A DNA stretch of 64,000 bases. It comes from Tigriopus japonicus. Its lineage: Eukaryota > Arthropoda > Copepoda > Harpacticoida > Harpacticidae. The notes below the pieces were generated by a model. It made no database searches and was not told the origin of the DNA. It worked only from the letters and a program-made list of their open reading frames with translations. Position numbers and translations under genes: made by a program. Of this stretch, positions 36,301-48,022 are shown one piece after another. Every line of letters starts with the position of its first letter. Position 1 is the first letter of the stretch. The stretch covers positions 63,486-127,485 of the forward strand of contig JAAGOF010000249.1 of the NCBI GenBank assembly GCA_010645155.1. Direction: 5' to 3'.

Positions 36301-39300
36301 CAACTCTTGAAGCGTCATTATCAACATCTTTTGGAACAGATTAGTTCCCAAAAACCGTGGCAAAAACGTGTCTGAGCCTCCTACCCTGGATTAGGACCCA
36401 TAATTTCCTCATTGGGAGCAATCACACATAATTGTGAGTGGATGAGGAGGACCAGTGACCTCAAATCCGGCTTTCTTACAAGCCAAACGAGAGGGTTCAA
36501 GAACCTCCCCAGCTCGTTAACCAATGGTGAACCACATTGTTGAGTGGTGCCAGACTTCTTCCTTCCATAGGACACAAAATACAGATTCATTCAACCGTAC
36601 GCTCTTTTTCCATGTACCATAGCACAACCAACCTTTCGTGAGGAAGGTTCCTGTCAATGTCGATGTTAATTGACATCAAGCCATCATGCATGTTGGACAT
36701 TGATTCTATTTTACTCCTGTCTGAGCACAACTTGTCAATTTCAGCCGACAGAACCCCTTGAACATGGGACTGCGTCAAAATCTGATTTGAATTCCTTGCC
36801 TTTTGTTGCGATCCCAGATTAATGGTCCCTACCTGATGAATGGATCTAGCTCGAAAATGGAACGAACGTACCAAGCCACAGATCGGGGTCTCGTGAGGGA
36901 GATAAGGGGTTTTCACGCCAGCCTTGGAACGATTCCGGGCCCATATGGGATCGAAATGGGAATATGGTAATCTACAAGATGATGTTGGTCTATGATGTTT
37001 CCATCATCAACGAGGAGGGGCCCCGATCCCAAAGATGATCCATGTTCTCTTGGAAGGAACAAAGTGGCCCACTTCGCCTCGCTTGAACTCATTTGTAATA
37101 TCGTTACGACTGGAAATGGGATAAAAGCTAACGCTTATCTTTCCCTACTGAAATAAAATCATAGTCGAGCTGAAGGCAGTGGAGGAAGGAGACATGAAAA
37201 TTGGTGGAACAACTCTGTTCGACCAAGTGTGGAACACGTCAGAGCCCTAATGTGCCAAAGCTCCATTTATTCTGGAGGCAAATACTTTAGTGTTGTTGGA
37301 GGCTTCTCTCCAGAGGTTTTGTTCAAATGATAGGGGGAATTTAGTTTGTCGTAAATCAGGGTTGCTTTCGTTTTCCCTGTATCCATCCACCACGAGGGTG
37401 GAACAACGGAAATAAGCCAAAGTTCCAGGTTGGACCTGAAACTCAAGCTACCTCAAGGGAAATGAAAGAAGCCACTTTTAAGCGAAGGGGAAACAAAAAA
37501 AGAGGGATTTTATTGCTCTAATGTGACTTGAGACGCTGGAACCATCAAACGTCGTCGCTTTCTGTCTGGAAAAAAACCCACCAGCTCTTATACCGTCGTA
37601 AAGATCAATACTCTGATCCCTAAAATAAAAGCAGGTCTCGTTCCCTGGAACGAGATCTTCGAAATCAATTCAAAGTATTGAGGGAACGCGATGAGCTCTT
37701 GCAAATATGCAAACTGAGAATGCAAGTTGTTCCATCTCAAAGAGGGGGACAAGCGACCTACTTCCTAATTGTTGACTTAACAATATCATCAATTTAGAGT
37801 CTCCACGTCAAGAGATGCATACATCTTGGCAAACTTTTGCGGGTGTCACCCGAGAAAGGTCCTCGGAAACCATGAGATTCCAGCTATTGTTGTGAGGAAC
37901 CTCTACTGTTTGGAACATCTCCTTCTTTGCTTCAATGTTCTTGGGTAAGATCGCCACAGAAAGCAAAGCCAGCGATGAGAGTGTGTTGTTCCCATTCCTA
38001 TCTTTCCCCTTCATTTCGCATTTTCGCCCCCCAATAAATCATAATTCGACGCAAAGCATTACACGCGTAAATTCTTGCATTTGAGAACGAGAGGCAATCA
38101 AAAAAATAAATAAATCTTGAGGAACATAAGATGAAAAGATGGAACGAATTGAAAGTTGTAATAAAAACAAAGATCCTGGGAAATTTTATTGATTGATCAG
38201 CAATGGAAGTATCAGAAGTACTGTCATTGTGTCTGGACATGGCATTATCTCCAGATGACAAGATGCGAACCTACAATCAACCACACTCTTTTGTCAATCA
38301 CGTCAGACATAACGTTTTCGTCAAAGGTCGATGGATGTTTTATCCCAAAATAGTCTCGTCACTTTGGTGGGAGTTACTCTTGTAGCGAATGTTGATAGAA
38401 CACTCCCCCCAACCCAGGGGTGGCCCCTGAGGAGATATCAACTTGATATGGGGAAAAAGTAATGCCTGATGATTTACGAGCCAGACCATGCGTCCGTCTT
38501 CATAAAATAATGAATCAATGCACTTCGTTCTCAAAGTGAACGGCGAATAGCGAAGCCACCTCGACGGAAAATGGCGTTCAATGCGATTGCGATAAAGCCA
38601 GCTCGCATTTTCGGTTCCCCCTGTTTCTCTTCCGAAAAACAAAGTTTCCTGCGGACAAATAAATTGAGGGTGTGATTCTGACCTCAATTTCGTTATGTAT
38701 GTGTGAAAAGAGAACGAGAAAAACAGTGACGTCTAATCCAATTTGCCATCCGCAAAACAAGTGGATCCTTCCGATCACGTGGCCAAGTAAAGAATGAAAC
38801 ACGAATCACACAATAATAACCTGTGAAAGACGGGAAGATATCGTCGATGAGGGCACATTGCCAATTTGGACCCGTTTGGCACTAATCAGTGGCAATTTAC
38901 GGGGAATGTCTTCCGTTCTCGATGCAATCATGAGAACGCAAAGTCTTTCGGAACCATGGAACAAACGACCAAGGATGAATCAGCCTCCGAAAGCCGGTTT
39001 TTAGGTCAAGGAGGAAGATGGGGCCATCCAAGTCAACTCTCTCATTGCAATTGTGCATTCTGGGATGGATACCTCTTATTCATTCTGAGGGCCAAGAAGA
39101 GGAAGGAAGACTGGTTGGTATTCGAGGTCAACCATTGGTCGTTTGGAGATCTCTCACAGGGGAGAATAGGAAATCAATTGGCGAATGAGCCTGGGCTACT
39201 TAACTAAAGGGCCACACTGCTTAAACGGTTCCACTTGTACAAATGGTTAAGAACCCAAGAAGATGACTTAAGAGGGGGCATAAATTTTGCGAGCCTCAGT

Positions 39301-42128
39301 ATCTGATTACGTTTGAATCAGATAAAGGGAAGACATTTGAGCGAGCGATTATGCTAATTATGCAATAGTCTTAACTTTTTGGTGAGATGTGTCCAAAGAA
39401 ATCAAAGTATTTGGTGGTTATAAGAACGGGTTGATGAGTAAATATGCCTCGTTCTTCAGTCGTTTTCAAGTTGGCTTTTACTAGATTTAAAAGCTAGAAA
39501 TTGAGGTTTCTCTGAAGTTTTTTGTGGTTTTTCTCAGAGCGACTGCTGGTTTGTAAATGAGTGTTTTTCGACAACCGGAAATTGCTCTTTACAGTTTTTC
39601 ATTTCATTTGTTTTAAAGAGCAATCTTCTAAAAGCGTGAGACGCTTTTGTCAATGTGAGGATTTAATCCACTTTTTGTGCCAGTCTTTGTCACAAATTAA
39701 TTAAAGTCATTCCACTAAAGATGAACTAGATTAAAAGTTTCTGAAGATAGCGTAAAAATACGCACCACAAGATCAAGAGAAGGAGGAGGAAAAAGAAGCA
39801 AACCTATCATCTTTGTGAGCTTTTTGCCCAACTCTTTGCTGAGTAATACCAGGGGTCTCAGTATGGCCCATTGTGAATCCAAGAGAACCAGGAACTTCCA
39901 CAGAGTTGCACTTCCAAGAGAAGGATGATCCAAACCTCCTCAGGGTCGCCAAAGCTTTTTCATCTCGAGCGATCCCAAACAAAAACCCCAAAAGATTTGG
40001 TCCACGTCCGTTTGAGCAAGCCTCACATAACTTCAAGTTCTATGCTTCACACCTGAATGAGGTTCAGAACCAATGGATTGGAGGCCTCCCTGAGCGTAAC
40101 TGGGAGTTTCCTAATCGGAGGCAACACTCGCTGTGAACAAAATGAAGGCTCAAGGGCTCGTAAGCACGTAGTACAGATGATAAAACCTCATGAACCTAAA
40201 AGTTCTCCTTCTCTAGATTAGATCGGGGTCGAGAGCAAATGTCGGGAAAGAGTCTCTAGGAGCGAAAAAATGCAAGGCGAGAATCACTCTCGTTCTACGT
40301 TCTTTGTGCTCGTTGCTGCTGCTTTGCTTTGGCAGGGTGGCTGGTTTTCGACTCGGGCCAAGTCAAGAAAAATAGCCTTGAAAGAATTTCAGGGCTGTCA
40401 AATGAATTCGTGCCGAGTCAGACAATGTGGTTTGGGAATGGCACTTAACCCTGTGGGGGATGATTGTTGAAAGTGGGACTCTTTGTGACATGACTGTGAA
40501 AAATTCACCCTCCAATCAGGATTTCTAAAAAAGAGCGACTCCTTCTTCGAAGGCTCTGCTTACATGCGCCACATTTCTATAATTTGCTTCGAGTCTATAC
40601 ACTATTGACTAACATCCCAAAAGTTGTTGGTTTTGTATTTAGTTAAAGTGTTACGGGTGAGATCTACGCTTGTAAAGCTCAAAAGCACCTTCTCCTCGAC
40701 TTGTTTGGTGCTCTTGACAGAGACCATAAATCACAGTTAACGACAACGGGACAGAAGAACAGAGAAAAAGCTTTTAAAGGCGAAGAAGAGTCCCAAATTT
40801 GTGAGCAAGACTCTCATAGTATGCCTCTCATCAATAACAACATTGACGATTCCCAAATGGACCAAGTTTATCTTTGAACTGTCATAATTAGTGCTGGCTG
40901 AGCTTAACCTAAAAGTGTGTGAGCAAGTCATTTCAGGTCCACTTTTCCGTCTTCACGTGGGGAGACTGAAATCTTTCCTACTTCCACCCATTCATACTCT
41001 TGTCACCATTTGGACGCGTCTCATTGAAGTCGTCTTGATAAATTGAGATTCCTTTCCCCCTCTTTCTTTCAGAATCACTTTAAAAGAAAAGCTTTCCAAC
41101 GGCACGAGTGAAAAAAAAGATGGAAAAATGATTACCTCGTTGAACTTTGTTGAATATATTGGGAAAGTATAATTTGAAAGAAAGCATGGATAACGGGGTG
41201 GGTGTAACTTTGACAAAACAAAGTCACTTTAAAAAACTGCTTCAAATACTGTAAATAGCACTCAGCCAAAAATTACGTGTACGACTAATAATTTCTTAAA
41301 ATGCCAAAATAATTGTTCTATTTTTGTAACCAACCATTTTCAATGAAACAAAAAACTCTACTTTATTCTCGCATAAAGGCTGAAAGAAAGGGCAACAAAC
41401 ACTTAATCAACATGTTTCTTGGCATGTTCATTTACTGATTATAGCCTTTCGGTTATTCTTTGATGTTCCAAGTTGCGATGTTTCAATACAACTTGGAAAA
41501 TACGAGAATTTCCGTGTTCCTTTTTAAAAAGAAATCAAATGAGGGAAATATTATTACTCCATTCCGTTACTCGACTCAAATTAAGGTTCCCTTGAAATCA
41601 TACAACAGCACTGAGTGACATTTCAAGAGTTCTCAAGAATTTGGATTCACTCTTCACTATTACTTAGTTGAGATCTGAAGGTTGTCACATGAACTTGCTT
41701 GACATAACGCGGAAGTTTGTTTTCTAAAGGCCCTTGAATTGTCCAATTGGACCGACAGCCTTCTTTTCCGTCTTTCCTCCTACTTCAACAACTTACCTTT
41801 GGTGTTGGTGGCCGTGTCGGCAATTTTCTGAAATGAGTCCAGAAAGGATCCCAAGACGACAATTGTGGTCCTGGAACAATAGAAATGGAAACTTTGGATG
41901 TCACGCTATTTAAAGACCAACCGCCACTTTTTTCGGTGCGAAAGGCAGTGAGGATAAGGAAGAAGAAACTTGGCACTGCCATTTGTAAGCGTCTCGCACG
42001 CAAAAATTGTCCAAATTTTCTTGCTACAAAACAGAGCCCGAGGTCCGTATTTGGTTTCATACTCACTTGAGTGTGGTGTGAAGCTTACTGGCTTTAGTCA
42101 CAAAATCCTCAAAGTTGGGAATGCCAAC
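24333..42128 (-). CDS. MTSS1: MTSS1 / missing-in-metastasis: I-BAR and WH2 protein, 5'-partial
   Basis: Thirteen minus-strand exons in transcript order: 42067..42128, 41797..41870, 31303..31387, 29362..29453, 28855..29168, 28523..28792, 27969..28169, 27669..27901, 27125..27474, 26613..26749, 26392..26542, 25412..25705 and 24333..25276. All junctions are GT-AG and phase-consistent, giving 1,068 residues. The N-terminal I-BAR (IMD) domain is unmistakable: FEDFVTKASKL, FLDSFQKIADTATNT, STRDIG, LDKEHAKEFKKHRAHIKKKS and ALVEERNRFCTF, with basic actin/phosphoinositide-binding patches. Next come a Ser-rich segment (PPSTPSSAMGSRKNSM), an Asn-run linker, QSYSTIKRAY, SSSGYGSQNT and RRTPS. The C-terminal WH2-type tail ends NDRSAPKI, like NDRSAPRFS in MTSS1. 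The protein bends membranes outward and binds actin. The first coding exon (start to about residue 25) was not found. The 25412-25705 exon rests on splice signals and phase only. Confidence 0.93.
29454..31302 (-). other. MTSS1 intron (1,849 nt)
   Basis: AT-rich intron with no gene I can support. At about 31212-31255 a short minus-strand stretch resembles the upstream TTIVVLGSFLD exon and may be a decayed duplicate; see findings. Confidence 0.7.
31303..31387 (-). CDS. MTSS1: MTSS1 exon encoding STRDIG / RHRALES block
   Basis: An 85-nt exon with acceptor CTTCCAG and donor GG/GTAAGT. It encodes STRDIGTCLTRIVIRHRALE and SRMKSLN, aligning with the family's GTREIGSALTRMCMRHRSIE. Phases fit the exons on both sides. 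Confidence 0.92.
31388..41796 (-). other. MTSS1 10.4-kb intron
   Basis: The intron between the FLDSFQK and STRDIG exons. It holds no exon or gene that I can support. Open frames such as 32217-32657 (+) and 32654-33247 (-) have no domains and no splice context. The stretch is strikingly rich in GGAAC/GTTCC pentamers, often arranged as inverted pairs (32687-32698, 36069-36083, 36333-36348, 37637-37654). Confidence 0.75.
41797..41870 (-). CDS. MTSS1: MTSS1 exon encoding FLDSFQKIAD block
   Basis: A 74-nt exon with acceptor GTTCCAG and donor AAAG/GTAAGT. It encodes TTIVVLGSFLDSFQKIAD followed by TATNTK. Vertebrate MTSS1 reads TTVVAAAAFLDAFQKVAD and then MATNTR, so the match is near residue for residue. 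It is separated from the next exon by 10.4 kb. Confidence 0.93.
42067..42128 (-). CDS. MTSS1: MTSS1 exon encoding I-BAR helix start
   Basis: A 62-nt exon with acceptor TTTCAG and donor AA/GTGAGT. It encodes GIPNFEDFVTKASKLHTTL, matching the family's (Y)P.WEDFI.KA.KL..QL. It ends two bases into a Lys codon that the next exon completes. Confidence 0.88.
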
Positions 42129-43874
42129 CTGAAATGGGAAGGACGAAGAATTTATTACTCTCTAAATGGGAGACAACACCGACCACATACTATTTCAAGC
42201 GTAATCCCTGGATCGTTCAATTAGAATGAATTCAACCCATCTCAAAGAAGCCCGCTTCAAGGTTTTGTCTCGAAGCAAACCAAATGGACTCAGTCAATAA
42301 GGATGGGAGTGCTGTATCACTCATTTGTTGGCTTATCGTGACATAACTTCATTAACACGATTCGATTCATCCGTACGTATTTCCTTGTGCACTCAACCAA
42401 AACCCAGAACAACGGGTTTCGTCTGGACCTGACGATGTTTCTCAGAATAATTGAATGTCAATTTTTGATCCGAAACCGAGGTTATCCTAAACGGAAAACT
42501 TTTTGGTTGAAACTAAGATACAACTTTTTTGTATTTTTGTCAAAAACTAAACTCGTTAAAACGGTTTCTGCAGTTTTTGAGCCTTTGGAAAGTGATCTTA
42601 ATTCTAAGTCTCAGCTTGACTTTAGGCCTAAAACCAAGACTCCTGAGGCTCTAATTTTGGACAAATAATGACATCTGTAAACATATTATTCATAGCCATT
42701 AAAGGCAAAAGTGTAGAGCTGCAAAAATAACCCGTAGTCCATGGCAATGCCGATGTTCCTCAGAGAATCAAGTCACCATCAACGATTTGTGTAAGTCACC
42801 AATCCAGGTCGGGTTCCCAAGGTACAAAGCAAGGCAGCACCAAGAATGAAGTAACCCTTCCTCCCCTCTCCTCGACGACATTCAAGAAGCGCATTTGGTG
42901 CAAAGATCCCCCACAAACGCTAAAGTTGGCACGGTCTCTTTCGCTCTCATCACTATGTGGACGGTTCTTTATTTTTTTTGAATTGGATGAACACTTTGTT
43001 ATAGGGCTAATAGGCTTTGGTGAGGTCTAATAGGACGATTATCACCCAACCATTTGGCTAATATCTATATGAATACTAGTTCTTTACACGTTTTAAGGTA
43101 AATGTTATTTATTCATATAGTGGTTAATTTCTATTGAACCATGTATCAGTGTGGTTTATGATCAAAATTTGACCATAACCAGAGTTCAAGTATCATTGGC
43201 GATTCAGATGTGTGATCTAAAGACCAAGCAGTCAAACAACAAAACCATTGTTACAAATGTCATAATTGAATTAACTTATTGATTTTGGATAAGTATAGAA
43301 ATTGGATTCCCAAAAACTGGAGCGAAAAATGCAAAGATTTGACAATCTAATCACAGTTTCGCCAAAATGGCTTTGAGGAAACGTATTTTTTGACCAAGAA
43401 GGGAGGATACACAATATTGAAAAATCTTGGAGTTATACGTAATGAATTTGAAGAAGTCATGCTCTGCAAGTTTTCTTCTTCATTGATATAAACACACACA
43501 ACAAATTGAACGCCTGTCAAGGGGTTCATCAAAAGGTTGCTTGATTTGCTAACAATCAATATGGCCATTGAGAACAATCTTGTTAACTCATAACAAGACA
43601 GCTACTACCTCTTGCACAACACAAAAACCAAGAATTGAAGGGTGTGAACAAGAACGGGGGAGGGTCTTCTCCCCAACCGAGAATAGTTCTTCTTCAGTGG
43701 AATATTATTGTGCACATGAGAACACAAAAGGCTCCTTTCTTTTTCTGTGTCTTACTATCTGGGTCAGGCCTGGTTAATGGGACGAAAAAAGAAGAGAACT
43801 AGAGGAACTTTGCGAGTATGAAACCGCCTGACAATCGCAAACTTGGCTCAGAAGATTCAACCAATGACTTCGAC

Positions 43875-44677
43875 GGGATCCTATGAAATTAGAACGGATC
43901 AAAAGAGAGTGTGTACAAAATAGAGCGAATCAAAATAGTGCCGGTTCAAAATAGAGCCTTTTCATAAGAGAGTGAATCAAATTAGAGCCAGATCAAAAGA
44001 AAGTGTATTGAATTAGAGCGAAAATAGCGTTCGTTCAATTCCTCAATTTTAACTTGAGAAAAAAAATATAAATGACAAATCAAATAAATTAGTTAGCAAT
44101 GTTGAAGGAGTTCAAAAAGTCCCAAAAGGATAAGGAAAAGCTTTTTTACCTCCTTTTTATGCTCCTTTTTATGATAGAAAATCCCAACAAACAGGCTCGG
44201 CAGCCATAGTGTAGACGCTATAAGACTATCAGAAATAATGCAATTTTTGATATTTTTTCAATTTACACTTTCAAAATCCCAAGGTGTTAATGAACAGAAG
44301 TTAATTCTTTCACATTTTCTTTTTGAAGCCCATGGGCATGAAGGGGCTATTGGCATTGATGAGATAATTGAGACAGTTGGCACTATTCTTTTTATGGAAA
44401 ATGACCTTCATAAAGAATTTTTTCTAGGCTATGGAACAATTTTTTCCCAAAAAGAGCCTTTCAAATACTTAAAAGCAGCCTTGTTCACTCTTACCTCACG
44501 AAATACATATTTGAAAGAAATTTTATAAATTCATTCTAGTATGAGTGGCTCTAAAATGTCACGCTCTCATATGATTTGGCTCTATTTTGATTTGGCTCTA
44601 TTTTGAAGTGGCCCTATTTTGATTGGCTCTATTTTGTACCCACTCTCTTTTGATCCGCGCTATTATCATATAGTCCC
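43875..44677. mobile_element. Mutator-like (MULE-type) non-autonomous element, 803 bp
   Basis: The flanks carry an exact 9-bp duplication, gacttcgac, at 43866-43874 and 44678-44686. The ends read GGGATCCTATGA and, reversed, GGGACTATATGA. The inverted arms extend well over 100 bp and share GGATCAAAAGAGAGTG, GTACAAAATAGAGC and TCAAAATAGAGCC. Within each arm the block ATCAAAATAGAGCC recurs several times with variations, giving a striped foldback structure. A 96-codon open frame at 44238-44528 lies between the arms but shows no transposase motif. A 9-bp duplication with long inverted repeats suggests the Mutator superfamily; that is inference. Confidence 0.8.
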
Positions 44678-47600
44678 GACTTCGACGACATAATCAGCAA
44701 AGAACGCTCATGACATTCCAGAAATGTAAAATGCAGACAAAATTTAAGTGTATTGTAGTGACTCATTTGTACCTTTGTATCGTAGTCACCCTGTGAACCT
44801 CACTCATAAGAATAAACCAGTTGGAATACGAAACTCGCGTGTTCTACATTGGTGACCCCGACGTTGTGGACAAAATCCAGCTCAATCACGCCCATCCTTG
44901 CCACCACGCCCCCTTAAATGGTTCCCCATTATGGCTATCCCTGTTGGTGAAATGGCGGAGGCCTTTGCGGCTGCCCTCCAAGCTGCGGAAATATTATTTA
45001 CAAGAGAAAATTCAGTTTGGACCAAAATGAAGTCGAGTTAAGGTTTTTAAGTACACTCTCAGTTCAGCCGTTAGGCTTCACACAAGAGTATACTCGAGGA
45101 TCGTCAAGCTAACCAGATTTTGGTACTCTCCAAATTTGTCCTCACAAACGTTAACATTCGACCTAGAGTTTGTATTTATTTTCCTGCTATCCGTTAGTGC
45201 ATCACTTTCAAGTTCAAGAGGTCAATATCTACGTATGGCCACTTAACAAAGTGCAAAGATTGAGTGAGATCCGAGCGCCAAGGAAGCTCTTTGATTTTTT
45301 CTTGTTCGGTTGCCAAATCCAAAGAAACTAACCGGGATTACAACGAGAACGTTGGCTGTTGCCAATCTTTTTCACGAGTGCCTTTTGCACGACCTCTAAC
45401 GTTTTGAAACAACGGAAGAGGGGATGTTAAGGAAAATTTAATCCCCTTGAAATGAGCACGTTTTTCTACTTGGCCGAACCATGACCAACTGAACCAACAG
45501 GATGGATCTAAAGCCAATGGCCATTTCAAGTGGGTGCTTGGGAGAGCAGGTTCATGCAATAAACTCTAATTCTCTAATTCTGAATTGATGACCCTGGTGG
45601 CAAGACTGCCTTTCTCTGAAGATTCTACAATTTGACCACTCCCCATTTTTGGGGTTAAGGATCGCCTGTCCAACTCCAACATCAATATGTCAACCTCAGA
45701 GCCCGCCCATTTTGGCATTGCGCTATTACTCTAAAGAAATGTGGCCAGCAATAACTCGACATACTCAACGTTGTGCTTGGTGAGTGAAAAAGGCTTTGAA
45801 GGTCAGAGAGGGCAAAACAAGCCTTTGGACAATGGGCCTCTGATAAAAACGCCAGTTTTGGCAATGGCCACGACCAACTAACTGAATCTGATTCTTTGTT
45901 GGGTCACTGTTATGTTCTTAGAAACATTTCAGGAATTTTCATCTAGAGAACAAGAAGGTCATCAAGCTAGCCGTTAAAAAAAGGCTTCATGTGATGAAGC
46001 TTTTATTAGAAACTGATAGCAATTTGATGATGCAAATACGGAAAAGTCTTATCAGCAAAATATTAAAACCCTTCGAAGTTCACGCAACGAAACTTTCTCA
46101 TCCGAGAAAACTCAATTTAAAGCCACAGTTCCCGAATCTACCCACAGACTTTTTTTTCTTTTTTCCACCCACTTTTTCCTTGTATTCCGACGGGGAAGCC
46201 CGCCATTCAGTTTTAGGATGTGCATAATGAAAATAATGATGCTGAACTTCCAACCACGACCAATTGTGAGTTAGAAATAGAGTCGGTACAAAGAAACGCG
46301 AGGCAACTCCTTCCAAAGCAAGATCGCTTGTTTCACAGACTTTCCAAACTTTTCCTCAATCATAATGACGATTATAGGGCCGCTATTACTTTCACAATGA
46401 TTATGGATCGTAAACCCATCTAAACGAGGTCGATTCCATTCATTCTCGTCTGCTGTTTTCGTCAATCAGACTTTCAACGTCCCCGGGTCTCAATGCGTCA
46501 AACGCCATTTTGGCGACCCTGAGAAACAGAAAAAAACTCTGCGGCAGAAATGGCGGACAACAACATCGCAAGAAGAGGAACTTTGGCAAAGTTGGGACCT
46601 AATTATCTGGATTGCTCATAATTTATCAAGCATTGTATTGCCAGGGAAGTCTTGGAAACGCCTCGACATTTCTCATCGATCTTGCATAATACCTCAAGAA
46701 TCATCGGAATGATAAATCTTTCTCGCGTTGATTATATGCAAATGTTGACTAGGAATTTGTGCGTCTTATTTAAGTGCTTCCAACCGAGCCTGAGCACGAA
46801 AAATGGTCATTTCAAACGGTGTTGCATGTTTCTAATGGCTTTCCGCCCAGGAGAGATTCCCATCCATCTTGCAAAACCACCGCCATCATCTTTGTCCCGT
46901 GCCAACAGCACTTCAAATATGGCAAATTCTTCTCTTTTTGTTTCTAATTGGCTTGTCCGTAATCATTGTGTCAGACTTCATTTTGTTGATGTTTAAATTC
47001 CAAATCAAATATGGCAGATTCGAGAATGGCACTGTCGGACTCGTTAAAATCAGCCAACCCAATCGCAATTATCCTTTATAGATTTGCTTCCGGGATTACA
47101 AAGGCAAACTGCAAATCGTCGATCCAATCTCAAATTGGTCTCTCACTCAGGCCATTTGTGAACTTAAGACCATGTGCTTGGGCCTGTGCAATAACAAACA
47201 AACCAACCCAAGTGAGTGTGTTAATGTTGACACAACCAAGTGGATGATGATCTCGTTATTTTCCAATGCCAAAGAGAGCACACACAGTTCCCTCCATCTG
47301 GCCCGATCTCAAGATCGAGAGCTTCAGTCCCCTCAAGATGACATGGCAGTGGTAATGTATGCCCAGATGTCTCCACAGAATGCAAGCAAGGTCATCCTTG
47401 AGGACAGAGTGATGTGGTTAATTGAGTACAGAGCCTCCAATAAGTTGTGTGACAAACCATTTTTCTTTCGGTTTTGAAGATGCTTAAAGTGATTGACACA
47501 ATATCATGATTCATTGTGACGCAAGAAGTTGTTTACTCAAATTTGAATGTTTAATTTATGCATCAATATCTCTTGTGAACAAATTTTTGAAATTTAACCG

Positions 47601-47693
47601 TTATCCCATCGATCCCAGGTCAGAAGTCATATGTACGTTTAGGGAATTTATACTACAGAAAATGTTTTACTATTCTCATTAGATTGTATTAAT

Positions 47694-48022
47694 TAGTGAT
47701 GGACCGAAAGCGCTTTCGGCCGAAATTTCGGTTTCGGTTTCGGTTATGCCTACCGAAACCGAAAGCAGACATGCACTATAAAGGACGGAGTTTGACAACA
47801 AAATCGAAAAAAAAATTCGCCCAAAAACCACTGAAATTCAAGTTTCCCGATTTTTCAAAATCTACGCCCTACCCAACATCGAACACATGAGCAATTTATT
47901 TTTTAAGGTGGATTTTGCATTTACACAATTTTGTAGTCAGCTAATTCGGTTTTGGTTTCGGTTAAGCCCTCTTTCGGCCGAAACTTTCGGTTTCGGTTAT
48001 GAGACCTTTCGGTCCATCACTA
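47694..48022. mobile_element. 329-bp hAT MITE, TAGTGATGGACCGAAAG termini
   Basis: Ends are TAGTGATGGACCGAAAG and, reversed, TAGTGATGGACCGAAAGG. The flanking 8-mers gtattaat and gtattgat match 7/8 and fit the hAT nTnnnnAn target preference. Both arms carry runs of the hexamer GGTTTC/CGGTTT around a CTTTCGGCCGAAA palindrome. There is no coding capacity. A truncated relative is at 51613-51862. Confidence 0.88.

Noticed and set aside
44238..44528. 96-codon frame inside the Mutator-like element as a transposase
   Set aside because: It is too short and lacks any DDE/D or zinc-finger motif. It is kept only as an unexplained open frame in the element.
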